A stretch of 64,000 nt of DNA from Agriterribacter humi (GTDB taxonomy: Bacteria; Bacteroidota; Bacteroidia; Chitinophagales; Chitinophagaceae): contig NZ_VOHQ01000015.1 of NCBI RefSeq assembly GCF_009192765.1, positions 57,377 to 121,376 of the forward strand, in the 5' to 3' direction. A model generated the notes under the pieces. That model saw only the letters and a list, made by a program, of their open reading frames with translations. It ran no database searches and was not told the origin of the DNA. The position numbers and the translations under genes are program-made. Below, piece by piece: positions 17,740-27,465 of this stretch; position 1 is the first letter of the stretch, and every line of letters begins with the position of its first letter.

Positions 17740-18996
17740 ATGGCAGATATTTTTGAAAGACTGACAAATAATTATGGGCCTTTAGGCCAGCATCGTGAAC
17801 GGGCACATGGCTATTTTGCCTTCCCCAAATTAGAAGGAGAAATTGGCAGCCACATGAAATTCCGTGGAAAGGATATGATCGTATGGAGCCTGAACAATTA
17901 TCTTGGGCTTGCCAATCACCCGCAGGTACGCAAAACGGATGCTGAAGCTGCTGCACAGTTTGGACTGGCGCTGCCAATGGGCGCCCGTATGATGAGTGGC
18001 AATACAAATTATCATGAACAATTAGAAAGCGAGCTGGCGGAATTTGTGCAAAAGGAAGATGCTGTTTTACTGAACTATGGCTACCAGGGTATGGTGAGTA
18101 TTATAGATGTATTGTGCAGCCGCCACGATGTGATTGTATATGATGCGGAAAGCCACGCCTGCATTATTGACGGAGTGCGGTTACACGCAGGACAAAGATT
18201 TGTTTACAAGCATAATAATTTAACGGATTTTGAAAAACAATTGCAGCGCGCTGAAGCATTAATAAAAAAACAAAACGCGGGAGGTATACTGGTTATTACG
18301 GAAGGCGTGTTTGGCATGGCCGGCGACCAGGGAAAATTAAAAGAAATTGTTGCGCTAAAGCATAAATATTCATTCAGGCTACTGGTAGATGATGCACATG
18401 GATTTGGCACATTAGGCAAAACCGGCGCCGGAGCAGGAGAAGAACAGGACGTGCAGGATAAAATTGATCTTTACTTTTCTACTTTCGCAAAATCAATGGC
18501 CTCCATTGGAGCTTTTGTTGCAGGCGATAAACCCATCATTGATTATATCCGCTATAATATCCGCAGCCAGATCTTTGCCAAAAGTTTGCCTATGCCTTTG
18601 GTTCTGGGCAATCTTAAACGTCTTGAATTATTACGCTTACATCCCGAATTAAAAGAACAGCTCTGGAAAAACGCTCTTTCCCTTCAAAAAGGATTAAAGG
18701 AAAAGGGTTTTGATATTGGAAATACAGATTCTGTTGTTACACCTGTATATATGAAAGGCGGTGTGGAAGAAGCCACCGCAATGGTAATGGACCTCAGGGA
18801 AAATTATGGCATTTTTTGCTCTATTGTAGTATACCCTGTTATTCCCAAAGGACATATTATTTACCGGCTCATTCCTACTGCCACGCATACGCAGGACGAT
18901 ATTGAGCAAACACTGAACGCATTTGAGGAGACAAAGAAAAAATTAGATCTCGGTTTCTATAAAGTAGCTGAAATTCCTGCTATGGCCGATGTTTGA
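17740..18996 (+). CDS. PLP-dependent alpha-oxoamine synthase family enzyme
   Basis: 418 residues with the fold of KBL, BioF and serine palmitoyltransferase. Visible features are SLNNYLGLANHPQV, the GARMMSGNTNYHEQLESELAEF substrate region, DAESHACIIDG, the PLP Asp in VDDAHGFG and the Schiff-base Lys251 in STFAKSMASIG. The family condenses an amino acid with acyl-CoA or acyl-ACP, releasing CO2. In Bacteroidota such enzymes make sphingolipid or capnine/sulfonolipid long-chain bases as well as biotin or threonine intermediates. No biotin genes are nearby, so a lipid role is plausible but unproven. Confidence 0.8.
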   Translation: MADIFERLTNNYGPLGQHRERAHGYFAFPKLEGEIGSHMKFRGKDMIVWSLNNYLGLANHPQVRKTDAEAAAQFGLALPMGARMMSGNTNYHEQLESELAEFVQKEDAVLLNYGYQGMVSIIDVLCSRHDVIVYDAESHACIIDGVRLHAGQRFVYKHNNLTDFEKQLQRAEALIKKQNAGGILVITEGVFGMAGDQGKLKEIVALKHKYSFRLLVDDAHGFGTLGKTGAGAGEEQDVQDKIDLYFSTFAKSMASIGAFVAGDKPIIDYIRYNIRSQIFAKSLPMPLVLGNLKRLELLRLHPELKEQLWKNALSLQKGLKEKGFDIGNTDSVVTPVYMKGGVEEATAMVMDLRENYGIFCSIVVYPVIPKGHIIYRLIPTATHTQDDIEQTLNAFEETKKKLDLGFYKVAEIPAMADV

Positions 18997-19065
18997 GGAA
19001 AAAGATTGTAACAGGAACTGATGGTTTACTCAGCAACATTTTTCTTTTCAATTTTTTAATATAGC

Positions 19066-20076
19066 ATGTTATTACCATTTCACCAGGCTAAAGTGACCGG
19101 CAACGGAAGTATTGTATTTGCGGGCGATATTGGCGCTACCAAAACCAACCTGGCCATGTATAAGGTGGAAAACGGAAAATACCATTTGTTGCACCAGGCT
19201 AAGCTGGTATCAAAAGATTATAATAATATAACGGAATTAACAGGGCAATTTACTAAAAATATTCCTCAGCCTGATGCTATCTGTTTTGGTGTTGCCGGGC
19301 CGGTATTGAACGGGCATGCAACACTATCCAACTTACAATGGGAGATAGACATAAAGGAAATTACGGCGCAGTATAAAACTGCAAACGTTCATCTTATCAA
19401 TGACCTTAAGGCAACAGCTTACGGTTTGGCAGTGCTTGATGAAAAAGACACATCGGTTGTTCATGAAGGAAACATGACGATTGGAGGCAATGCCGCCATT
19501 ATTGCGCCCGGCACAGGCCTTGGCGAAGCCGGGCTATACTGGGATGGCGAATATTACCATCCTTTTGCAACAGAAGGCGGTCATGCCGATTTTGCCGCCA
19601 GAAGCAGCTTTGATTTTGAATTGTATACTTATCTGCAGCAACAATTTGAACATGTAAGCTGGGAAAGATTGGTATGCGGGCCCGGCATTGTAAACATTTA
19701 CCGGTTTTTGCGCGATGAGAAAAAAATGGAAGAACCCGGCTGGCTGACAGAAAAAATGGCAAATGCGGACCAAGCGGCTACAATCAGTGAAAATGCTGAT
19801 CAATGCCCAATTTGTAAAGAAACCATGCGCTGTTTCATACAATACCTGGCTCATGAATCTGCTAACCTGGTTTTAAAATTAAATGCTACCGGCGGGCTTT
19901 TTATAGGTGGCGGCATAGCGCCGCAAATCATCCATCTTTTTGAGAAAGAGGCATTTTATTCATCATTCCGGCAGAGTGGAAGATTGAATTTTTTATTAGA
20001 GAAGGTTCCGGTAAAAATTATATTGAACAGAAAAACAGCATTGCTTGGCGCCGCTTATTATGCTGCAACACAATAA
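19066..20076 (+). CDS. glk: Glucokinase (Glk family)
   Basis: 336 residues, non-ROK Glk type. Phosphate-binding FAGDIGATKTNLAMY is near the N-terminus, with CFGVAGP, INDLKATAYG (catalytic Asp), APGTGLGEAGLYW and TEGGHADFAAR as in bacterial glucokinases. It phosphorylates glucose to glucose-6-phosphate with ATP in the cytoplasm. The gene follows the oxoamine synthase by 69 nt on the same strand; co-transcription is possible but there is no functional link. Confidence 0.87.
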   Translation: MLLPFHQAKVTGNGSIVFAGDIGATKTNLAMYKVENGKYHLLHQAKLVSKDYNNITELTGQFTKNIPQPDAICFGVAGPVLNGHATLSNLQWEIDIKEITAQYKTANVHLINDLKATAYGLAVLDEKDTSVVHEGNMTIGGNAAIIAPGTGLGEAGLYWDGEYYHPFATEGGHADFAARSSFDFELYTYLQQQFEHVSWERLVCGPGIVNIYRFLRDEKKMEEPGWLTEKMANADQAATISENADQCPICKETMRCFIQYLAHESANLVLKLNATGGLFIGGGIAPQIIHLFEKEAFYSSFRQSGRLNFLLEKVPVKIILNRKTALLGAAYYAATQ

Positions 20077-20120
20077 ACCAGCCGGGGTTTGTTCTTTCCA
20101 CTAAACATTTGAAGTTAGCC

Positions 20121-20978
20121 TTAGCTGTTTATTTTGGTTGCCGGAATCACCAATAATGGAATTGTGGTATGATACGACATCCTCCGGGTTACACTCGGAT
20201 GAAATATCCTGTCCCAAATACTTCGTTGATAGGTAATCATTGCCAGTATATCTATATCATTGCTGTTAATGTAATCCTGCAATGTATCCTCAAACTCGCG
20301 CCCCGATAAATGCGTTGCAGCGAGCAATTGCGTATTAAGGTGCTTTTTAAGTTTTCTTTCATATTCAGCCATATTCATACCATGTTCTAAAAATTCAGCA
20401 GCATCGGCAGTGTCTTCATCGGTAAATACAACAACATCCAGGGCAGCCTTAAAAACCTCCAGCAGGCTGGTTATTTGCAGTAACACATCCTTATCTTCTT
20501 CGAAATGACTGGTTGCGAATAAAAGTTTTTCAGGAACTTTCCAGTTATACTCATAGGGTACAACCATTAAAGGCACTTTGGTTTTGCCTGTGAGCCCGGC
20601 GGTTCTGCTGCCCCATATCCTGTCCTGCAGACCGTTTATTCCAAAAGTGCCCATTACCACAAGATCAATTTCCAGTTCTTCGCACATTTGCAAAATATTT
20701 TCTTCTATGGTGCCGTCCCGGAGAAAAGTATGTATAACTACAGACTCTGTTTCCGCAATGCTTGTTTTAATCTGGTTTAAATTTTTATCCGCTTCTTCTG
20801 AAATGGCATTAAGCTCATTCCGCACCAGGTCTAACCGGTCACTATAAAAACGATCTGTTATATCCACAACATGAAGCAGGTTAATTTCAACCGGGTAAAG
20901 CTTAGCTGTTTGTACAACAAAATTCAACGCGTTTACCGCGCAGGAGGAAAAATCGGTTGGTACCAGTATTTTCTTCAT
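20121..20978 (-). CDS. Universal stress protein, tandem UspA domains
   Basis: 285 residues with two UspA domains. The first begins MKKILVPTDFSSCAVNALNF and contains DLVVMGTFGINGLQDRIWGSRTAGLTGKTKVPLMVVP. The second (from about 150) is more divergent, ending in SVTRRMSYHTTIPLLVIPA. The nucleotide-binding glycine motif is degenerate in both. Tandem Usp proteins are frequent in Bacteroidota stress and low-oxygen responses. It lies just before a small membrane protein gene on the same strand. Confidence 0.83.
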   Translation of the reverse strand: MKKILVPTDFSSCAVNALNFVVQTAKLYPVEINLLHVVDITDRFYSDRLDLVRNELNAISEEADKNLNQIKTSIAETESVVIHTFLRDGTIEENILQMCEELEIDLVVMGTFGINGLQDRIWGSRTAGLTGKTKVPLMVVPYEYNWKVPEKLLFATSHFEEDKDVLLQITSLLEVFKAALDVVVFTDEDTADAAEFLEHGMNMAEYERKLKKHLNTQLLAATHLSGREFEDTLQDYINSNDIDILAMITYQRSIWDRIFHPSVTRRMSYHTTIPLLVIPATKINS

Positions 20979-21100
20979 TTTAGTGTATGTGATTTTTAGT
21001 AAAGGAGTATTTGAACAGGTTTACTATTTACAATAATACTTATTATAAAAGAACACAGGCACAAATAGGCTGCATTATTCATTTATGAAGTTTTATGTGA

Positions 21101-21604
21101 TTATGCACTTAGGTTCACTGGTATATCATTAATGAATGGACCATTCAAATTTTGTGAAACCGGCGGTGCAGACATCTCCGTATGCCTTATTTTACCTCCC
21201 AGGTAGCTGGTTCTTGCTGTTAAAACAAAAGCAACAATGGCAATAATCAATATCCCTATTGAAATTGCAGATGTCATTTTTTTATCTTTCACCTCCGCAT
21301 AAAATCCGAACAATGCTACAATTCCCACGCCCGCGATGAGATAAATGGCGGTTTCGCCCGCTTCTTCGTGATCATGAATTACTGTTTTGGATATCCCTTC
21401 TATTTTTTCTGCAACATCTTCCGCTGCCTCCCCGGTATTAAATGTAATAAGCCCGCCTGCAGCCGCAGCGATAAACAAAAAGTAAGCTACCATCTTTATT
21501 TGTTTCCTCCGGGAAATAATGCCCCACAGAAGTACTATAATGCCAAACAATAATCCAAATACAGGAATATGGTTAGTGAGAAGATGCATATAAGCCTGGT
21601 TCAT
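21101..21604 (-). CDS. Small multi-pass membrane protein, DUF2231-like
   Basis: 167 residues with about four membrane helices (roughly 10-30, 38-56, 85-103, 112-130). Conserved-looking His residues are in MHLLTNHIPV, IHDHEEAG and IRHTE, resembling the His-bearing helices of DUF2231-type predicted membrane proteins. No function is established. The 122-nt gap to the downstream Usp gene leaves co-transcription open. Confidence 0.5.
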   Translation of the reverse strand: MNQAYMHLLTNHIPVFGLLFGIIVLLWGIISRRKQIKMVAYFLFIAAAAGGLITFNTGEAAEDVAEKIEGISKTVIHDHEEAGETAIYLIAGVGIVALFGFYAEVKDKKMTSAISIGILIIAIVAFVLTARTSYLGGKIRHTEMSAPPVSQNLNGPFINDIPVNLSA

Positions 21605-21990
21605 TTTTTATATGATTTAAGTGAAGTAATAAATATAATAAATAGGACGTGCGTGCTCACCGGTTAGGTTTTGCATCCTTTATCAAACACGCTAAAAATA
21701 CCTCCTCCCGCAACGGTAGCGGAACAACAATTTAAAAAAAGCGCTGCCACACACTTAAAGCAGCGCTTTTACAAACCGAAATCAAACCAACTGCTTGTTT
21801 TGCCCTGATCTGCTTTTTTACGGTAAAAGCATATTGAAACACCGCATCAAATATAACCCGCAAAAAAGCCTTTAACAAAGACTTTAATCAACACAAAAGA
21901 TGAGAAAAATCAATACCGCACTCAGGATATACTTCATCGTTTTACTTGAATGCTGTTAAGGCCCGTTAATGAAAGACAGTAGAAAAATGA
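21605..21990. other. Intergenic region with strong hairpin and a possible 19-codon ORF
   Basis: Holds the terminator at 21737-21770 and a 19-codon + strand frame (21900-21959, starting MRKINTALRIYF, ending ECC) that could be a small hydrophobic peptide but has no supporting evidence. Nothing else is recognised. Confidence 0.5.
21737..21770. terminator. Strong bidirectional terminator hairpin
   Basis: AAAAGCGCTGC (21737-21747) is perfectly complementary to GCAGCGCTTTT (21760-21770), 11 bp with a 12-nt loop. The A- and T-tracts allow use on either strand; it most likely ends the Mla operon transcript on the minus strand. Confidence 0.8.
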
Positions 21991-22995
21991 CTATTGTTTT
22001 TTTGATTTTTGCAACGTTTCTTTTGCCTGCTTTTTTTCAAGCTTTCTGAAATAACCGCGAACCAAAAAACTATGCTTCATTCCTTCCATCACCTCATTAA
22101 AATTTTGAGTGCTTTTCTGAATGTTATCCAGGCTGATGTTAAGGGAGTGAACCATGGCAGTGTCTTTGAGTAAGGCATGAACGGTTCCCTTTCCATTATT
22201 AATATCGTTTTTAAGTCCATAGGTAACCGCAGAGAGTTCTTTTGCAAGCGTATCTGCTTCACCAGCCACCAATTTGATCCGGAGTATAGCCAGGTTAAGA
22301 TTTTCTGCAAAGGAAGTGTCGGTAATAATTGCCCCCAATGACCCCTTCCCGCTTTTTACATCAGCCACCAGTCCGTTTAATTCATTTACCATTGTATTAG
22401 CTTTAGCGGTAGCCGATCTTACATTTGCCAGCGATGCGCTTAAATTCCGGGGAAGGGTACTGTCGCCTAACAACTCCCACAATGCAGTACTGCTGTTTAT
22501 CCGCAACATTATGCTTTTCAGTTCGGCAGTAATAACAGACAGGTCGTTATTTGAACCCGAAAGCGTGTTCACCATTTCATCTACAGAAACGGAGGTTTGA
22601 GTTTGCAGGATATCACCCTCCTCAATCAGGGCAGCCGGCTCCTCTACCGGAGTAATGTTAATCACTTTATTTCCCATCAGCCCATCCGTAGCAATGGTTA
22701 CCAGTGCATTTTTACGGATGAATTTTTTCATGTTGTTTTCAATCAGCAATACCACTTCAATACGGGCATCATCTAATATATTTATATTCTTTACCGTGCC
22801 TACTTGTATACCGGCATACCTTACATTATTTCCGGGGGTTAAACCCTGCACATTTCTAAAATGAACTTTAACTTCAAAGGTAGAACCAAACATATTTTTG
22901 TTTTTCCCTATCATGTATAAAAGGATGATAAGGAAAGCCAATGCGGCCAATACAAATACGCCAAGCTTAATATTTGAAAATGCTTTTTTGCTCAT
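21991..22995 (-). CDS. mlaD: MCE-family substrate-binding protein (MlaD-like)
   Basis: 334 residues. One N-terminal membrane anchor (about 9-28) is followed by an MCE domain (VKVHFRNVQGLTPGNNVRYAGIQVGTVKNI) and a helical C-terminal part containing two related segments, SGKGSLGAIITDTSFAENLN and NGKGTVHALLKDTAMVHSLN, characteristic of Bacteroidota MCE proteins. It would form the periplasmic hexamer of a phospholipid transporter with the two genes upstream. It starts 5 nt after the ATPase gene. Confidence 0.87.
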   Translation of the reverse strand: MSKKAFSNIKLGVFVLAALAFLIILLYMIGKNKNMFGSTFEVKVHFRNVQGLTPGNNVRYAGIQVGTVKNINILDDARIEVVLLIENNMKKFIRKNALVTIATDGLMGNKVINITPVEEPAALIEEGDILQTQTSVSVDEMVNTLSGSNNDLSVITAELKSIMLRINSSTALWELLGDSTLPRNLSASLANVRSATAKANTMVNELNGLVADVKSGKGSLGAIITDTSFAENLNLAILRIKLVAGEADTLAKELSAVTYGLKNDINNGKGTVHALLKDTAMVHSLNISLDNIQKSTQNFNEVMEGMKHSFLVRGYFRKLEKKQAKETLQKSKKQ

Positions 22996-23000
22996 AACAA

Positions 23001-23777
23001 TTATTCAAAAAATGCCTTTATGAGGGGATCGTTCGTTTTTATCAGCTCATCGTATTTCCCTTCCGCATAGTTTCTTCCCTCTATCAGCATAATCACCCTG
23101 TCTGCCACCATGCGAACACAGTTCATATCATGGGATATAATTAATGAAGCTGCCTGATATTTCTGCTGCACATCTTTAATCAGTTCAATGATCTCTTTGC
23201 TTGTAATAGGATCCAGCCCGGTAGTGGGTTCATCGTAGAGGATAATGGATGGCTTTAGTATTAAAGTTCTTGCCAAAGCTACTCTTTTGCGCATTCCTCC
23301 TGACAATTCCGCGGGTGTCATGTTTATTGTGTATGCAAGCCCAACATCTTCAAGTGCATCCTTCACCAACTGATCCACTTCTGCCTGTGTTAAACGAATA
23401 GAATGGCGCCGCAATGGGAACTCCAGGTTCTGTCTCACCGTCAGGGAATCGTAAAGGGCATTGCTTTGAAAAAGAAAGCCGATTTTCATCCTGATTTGAT
23501 CCAGTTCATCATCACTCAATTCTGGAATGCTTTCACCGAGTACCTCAATGGAGCCGCTATCGGGCTTCAGCAGGCCAATAATACATTTGATCAATACCGA
23601 TTTGCCTGATCCAGACTTTCCCAATACTACCACATTTTCGCCGCTATGCAAACTAAAGCTAAAATCAATGAGTACTTTATGATTGCCAAACGATTTGTAC
23701 AAATTACGAACCATCAGCACTTGCTCACCCTGCTTTAAAGTTCGGGCCGATTCTTCTTTGTTTTTCGTTATTCCCAT
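23001..23777 (-). CDS. mlaF: ABC transporter ATPase (MlaF-like)
   Basis: 258 residues. Walker A GKSGSGKSVLIK, signature LSGGMRKRVALARTL, Walker B SIILYDEPTTGLDP and a switch His in IISHDM are all intact. The CVRMVADRVIMLIEGRNYAEG tail matches MlaF-type ATPases. It energises retrograde or anterograde phospholipid transport with MlaE and the MCE protein. It starts 5 nt after the permease gene, so the three genes form one operon. Confidence 0.87.
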   Translation of the reverse strand: MGITKNKEESARTLKQGEQVLMVRNLYKSFGNHKVLIDFSFSLHSGENVVVLGKSGSGKSVLIKCIIGLLKPDSGSIEVLGESIPELSDDELDQIRMKIGFLFQSNALYDSLTVRQNLEFPLRRHSIRLTQAEVDQLVKDALEDVGLAYTINMTPAELSGGMRKRVALARTLILKPSIILYDEPTTGLDPITSKEIIELIKDVQQKYQAASLIISHDMNCVRMVADRVIMLIEGRNYAEGKYDELIKTNDPLIKAFFE

Positions 23778-23782
23778 AGTAT

Positions 23783-24553
23783 TTAATTCAGTCCCAGTAC
23801 ATCGGTTACCTGCACCGCAATAAGATCAATAATAAATATAAGAATAGATGACAGCACGACTGCCGAGTTAGCGGACCGCCCAACTCCCTCCGTTCCTTTT
23901 TGTGAATTGTATCCTTTAAAGCAACCTACAATGCCTACGGCAAACCCGAAAAAAAAGGATTTAACAAAAGCGGGTAATACATCGCCAAAAGAAAGGTTTC
24001 TGAACACTTTTGTCCAGAAAAGATCAAAACTGGTTACACCGCTCATATTCACACCCAGATAGGTTCCATACAATGCAACGGCATCGCCTAACAGCACCAG
24101 CAGGGGGAGGGTAAAAGTAGCAGCCAATACCCGGGTAACCACCAGGTATTTAAAGGGATTGGTACCCGATACTTCCATAGCGTCTATTTGCTCGGTTACT
24201 TTCATGGAACCCAGTTCCGCGCCAATGCTGCTGCCAATTTTCCCTGCAAAAATCAGCGCTGTAATAACCGGTCCAATTTCACGAACAATAGCGATGCCCA
24301 CCATAGCAGGCAACTGCGATTCAACCCCGTAATCTACAAGGAAAGGCCGTATTTGCATGGTGAGCACCAACCCCATAATAAAAGCGGTGAGCATAACCAA
24401 TGGCAAAGATTTATAGCCAATGATAAAGCATTGCCGTAGAAATTCCGTTATCTCGTACCGGGGTTTGAACCACTGCGAAAACAACCTGCCGGTAAAACGG
24501 GATATATCTCCTGCTTCTTCAAAAAATTGCTTCCAGAACTGAGTACGCAACAT
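23783..24553 (-). CDS. mlaE: MlaE-family ABC permease
   Basis: 256 residues, five to six membrane helices. The MlaE signature EIGPVITALIFAGKIGSSIGAELGSMKVTEQIDAMEVSG is complete, followed by FKYLVVTRVLAATFTLPLL. First gene of the mlaEFD operon; no mlaB or mlaC homologue is seen beside it, as is usual in Bacteroidota. Inner-membrane component of outer-membrane lipid transport. Confidence 0.88.
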   Translation of the reverse strand: MLRTQFWKQFFEEAGDISRFTGRLFSQWFKPRYEITEFLRQCFIIGYKSLPLVMLTAFIMGLVLTMQIRPFLVDYGVESQLPAMVGIAIVREIGPVITALIFAGKIGSSIGAELGSMKVTEQIDAMEVSGTNPFKYLVVTRVLAATFTLPLLVLLGDAVALYGTYLGVNMSGVTSFDLFWTKVFRNLSFGDVLPAFVKSFFFGFAVGIVGCFKGYNSQKGTEGVGRSANSAVVLSSILIFIIDLIAVQVTDVLGLN

Positions 24554-24706
24554 ACCTTAAAAATACTTAAATATTCCGGCCTTTACGTTTACGGGTAACT
24601 GCTTATTGCATACAACATCAAAATTCGCATCTTTTCCGGGTAAAAGATGATAGTTCCGGAACAAGCGCAAAGAATACATTGCTATATTTACAAAAAAGCC
24701 TGCATC

Positions 24707-25936
24707 TTGAAAACCCGGACTGTTAACAACAACAGCAAAAAAATACCAGGGAAACTGTCTGGTTCCCGCAAAAACCGGGATGCCTCTTATACTACGCACA
24801 ATAAGGTAAAATTTATTCGTGGTGGTGCGCCGTATTTTAGCCAGATGCTTAAAATGATTGACAGCGCAAAACATTCCATTCACCTGCAGACCTATATTTT
24901 TGACGATGATGACACCGGCAAACTAATCGGCGAAGCATTGAAAAATGCAGCGGGCAGAGGCGTTAACGTATATGTGCTGCCCGATGGTTATGCCTCCAAT
25001 GTAATTTCCAAATCATTTATTAATGAGCTTAAGGCAGCGGGCGTGCATTTTCGCTTTTTTGAACCTGTTATAAGAAGTAAATATTTTTATTTTGGCCGGC
25101 GCCTGCACCATAAAATCATACTAACAGATGCGCAATACGCTATGGTGGGGGGAATAAATATTACCGAGCGGTATAATGACAGGCCAGGCTATAAGGCATG
25201 GCTCGACTTTGCCGTATTTGTTGAAGGAGAGATCGCAAAAGAATTGTGTGTGCTGTGCTGGAAAACATGGAAAGGATTTCCCGCAAAAACAGGATCAACG
25301 CCATGTGAGGGCCAACCATTACCGGCTGCACTATTGAGCGATGCATCTACGATGGTGCGCATGCGCATTAACGACTGGGTACGCAATAAAAAACAGATAT
25401 CCCGCAGTTATTCTGAAATGCTGCAAAATGCGCAGTCTCATGTGGTTATTTTGTGCAGCTATTTTTTACCCGGAAAAACGTTCAGGAAAAACCTTATGCG
25501 GGCCGCTAAAAGGGGTGTACATATAAAAATCATTCTTGCAGGCTTATCGGATATAAAAACGGCAAAATATGCCGAAAGGTATATTTATGACTGGCTGTTG
25601 CGAAACAATGTAGAGATTTATGAATACCAGGGCAATGTTTTGCATGGCAAAGTAGCAGTTTGCGATACAACGTGGCTGACCATAGGCTCCTATAACATTA
25701 ATAATATCAGCGCACACGCCAGCATAGAATTAAATCTTGATATACGCGATGCGGGCTTTTCAGCAGAAGTTGAAGCTGTATTTGAAGATATTATTAAAAA
25801 AGAATGCATTCATGTAACCCAGGAAATGCTCATTCAAAAACGCACCTTACTCAAGCGCTTCATGTGGTGGTCTTCGTACCAAATTGTTAAAGGGCTTATC
25901 TATCTTTTTACATTCTATTTCAGGCAAAAAAATTAA
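24707..25936 (+). CDS. Phospholipase D-family cardiolipin synthase (ClsB-like)
   Basis: Two HKD/PLD motifs are visible: LHHKIILTDAQYAMVGGINITERY and VLHGKVAVCDTTWLTIGSYN. The protein is about 409 residues if it starts at the TTG at 24707 (MKTRTVNNNSKK). An ATG at 24647 would add 20 residues and overlaps a -7-like TATATTTA, so the start is uncertain. No N-terminal membrane helices are seen, as in ClsB, and a short C-terminal hydrophobic segment is present. Expected to make cardiolipin or related phospholipids. Divergent from mlaE. Confidence 0.8.
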   Translation: MKTRTVNNNSKKIPGKLSGSRKNRDASYTTHNKVKFIRGGAPYFSQMLKMIDSAKHSIHLQTYIFDDDDTGKLIGEALKNAAGRGVNVYVLPDGYASNVISKSFINELKAAGVHFRFFEPVIRSKYFYFGRRLHHKIILTDAQYAMVGGINITERYNDRPGYKAWLDFAVFVEGEIAKELCVLCWKTWKGFPAKTGSTPCEGQPLPAALLSDASTMVRMRINDWVRNKKQISRSYSEMLQNAQSHVVILCSYFLPGKTFRKNLMRAAKRGVHIKIILAGLSDIKTAKYAERYIYDWLLRNNVEIYEYQGNVLHGKVAVCDTTWLTIGSYNINNISAHASIELNLDIRDAGFSAEVEAVFEDIIKKECIHVTQEMLIQKRTLLKRFMWWSSYQIVKGLIYLFTFYFRQKN

Positions 25937-25938
25937 AG

Positions 25939-26006
25939 CAGGGCACAGGTTGCAGGGAAAATTCGGGTTACAGGTTTCAAGTTACAGGTGTTTCAGGTTA
26001 CAAGAA
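25939..26006 (+). repeat. Heptanucleotide array behind cardiolipin synthase gene
   Basis: Units include TTGCAGG, TTACAGG, TTTCAAG, TTACAGG, TTTCAGG and TTACAAG with some out-of-register bases. It starts 3 nt after the stop and has the same sense-strand polarity as the arrays behind engB and nanM. Confidence 0.65.
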
Positions 26007-26063
26007 CAATTGCATTTCACAATCAACAGATCAATTACTCAACCAATCGCCTACTCCCCTTCA

Positions 26064-27074
26064 TCAGTTTCCGGCTATTCTTTTTATAAAAGATCTTGCT
26101 ACCGTTTTATTCCAGCCGGCAAATCGTCCGCGCTGCACTACAAGCGTATTGTCTTCGGGGTGATTAAGTATATAATGAAATACAAACCTTCCCCTGGGAT
26201 TCTGCCAGCCGGTGATCTGTCCAAATCTCAGGTCATTAAATACCAGCGTATCACCCCATTGCTCTGCGGTATAAAATTGCTGTGAAAAACGAATAAGGTG
26301 CTGCACTTCCTCATGATCGGCTACGGAATGCAATAAGGAATCATTCCTGGGAAAATATTGGAAGTTGATTTGTTTTTTAATATCTAATATAGAACGGAAG
26401 CCAACATGGTAACCACTATCGTTACCGGCCACCACATACCATAGCAAATTATTAAAAGGCGTAGGTGTAGAAAAATACCTGGTATAAGGAATCTGTTCCT
26501 GCTGCAAAATTTCTTTTACATCACTGTTGATCTTTATCTTATTAATTGTACACCAGCCAAGATAAAGAAAAGGAATAAATACCCCGAACCTCCACCAAAA
26601 TCTCCGCCGTGGATGATAGCTGTGTAAAATGAATAACATTACAATAGCAATGCCTGCCCAAATCGAGAAAAAGGGATCGGCAACATAAATAGCATTAAAC
26701 GAAATTCGAAGATGGCTGAAAGGCTCAAACCAGCCTACGCCATAATTGTTAAACCCATCCAGCAGCAAATGCAGAAAAACTTCCGTGGAAAAAAAAATAA
26801 GCCATTTACTGAAACGGATATTGTGCGGACGGTGGATCCGTTCCGCCACAAGCGCCAGCACCGGTGAAATGAGCAAAGCAAATAATATGGAATGTGTAAA
26901 ACCCCTGTGTGCAAGTAAATTCTCATCTGTACTTAACCAAAAGGCGCCTAAAAAATCTATATCGGGGGCACTTTGGGCAAGCGCTCCCCATAGCATCGCC
27001 TTTTTTCCAAACCCTCTTCCAAAAAAAGCTTCGCCCACACAGGCGCCCAGTGCTATATGTGTAATAGAATCCAT
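26064..27074 (-). CDS. YdjM/YbcI-like membrane-bound metal-dependent hydrolase (DUF457)
   Basis: 336 residues. The N-terminus MDSITHIALGACVGEAF, then APDIDF and HRGFTHSIL, gives the His/Asp set typical of DUF457/YdjM proteins. Several membrane helices follow (about 60-80, 90-110, 140-155, 165-185), and a long soluble C-terminal half has no assigned function. The metal-dependent hydrolase label is family-level only. It is convergent with the cardiolipin synthase gene across a repeat array. Confidence 0.75.
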   Translation of the reverse strand: MDSITHIALGACVGEAFFGRGFGKKAMLWGALAQSAPDIDFLGAFWLSTDENLLAHRGFTHSILFALLISPVLALVAERIHRPHNIRFSKWLIFFSTEVFLHLLLDGFNNYGVGWFEPFSHLRISFNAIYVADPFFSIWAGIAIVMLFILHSYHPRRRFWWRFGVFIPFLYLGWCTINKIKINSDVKEILQQEQIPYTRYFSTPTPFNNLLWYVVAGNDSGYHVGFRSILDIKKQINFQYFPRNDSLLHSVADHEEVQHLIRFSQQFYTAEQWGDTLVFNDLRFGQITGWQNPRGRFVFHYILNHPEDNTLVVQRGRFAGWNKTVARSFIKRIAGN

Positions 27075-27139
27075 TTCAGGTTATGCCGACAAAAAAATTG
27101 TACGCTTTGAATATGCTATCCCTGCAAATGTATAGTATA

Positions 27140-27349
27140 TCAGGTAGTTTTTTTGGAGCAGGTACTGATACCGAACAGTTTATATAAGGGGCAGAAACTG
27201 ATAAAACTTGTAACAGCTAAAATACAGGCGATCACTAAAAACACTACCGCCCATGTATTGTTTGCAATGTTATTATAATAAAGTGCTGCGAAAATAAGGG
27301 CGAAGACGGCTCGTATCAACCTGTCCGTATTATTCATGTTTTTTTTCAT
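27140..27349 (-). CDS. DUF2892 (YgaP-like) small membrane protein
   Basis: 69 residues from the ATG at 27349 (ATG at 27337 is an alternative; the longer upstream frame looks non-coding). NNTDRLIRAVFALIFAALYY followed by a second helix and the CPLYKLFGISTC end are typical of DUF2892, the two-helix membrane segment also found in YgaP rhodaneses. The paired Cys residues at the end are typical. It lies in a block with universal stress proteins, which suggests a stress context. Confidence 0.75.
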   Translation of the reverse strand: MKKNMNNTDRLIRAVFALIFAALYYNNIANNTWAVVFLVIACILAVTSFISFCPLYKLFGISTCSKKTT

Positions 27350-27465
27350 AAACCTGTTTTCATTAGAATTCATTACTCGTAAATTAAACATTATATCCGC
27401 ATGGATGAGCAACCAATTATCCTCACTTCAACAAAAAAAAGGCATCAACAGACACTGATATGCTT

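Noticed and set aside
21900..21959. 19-codon peptide ORF
   Set aside because: Too short to support without expression or conservation evidence; mentioned only within the intergenic entry.
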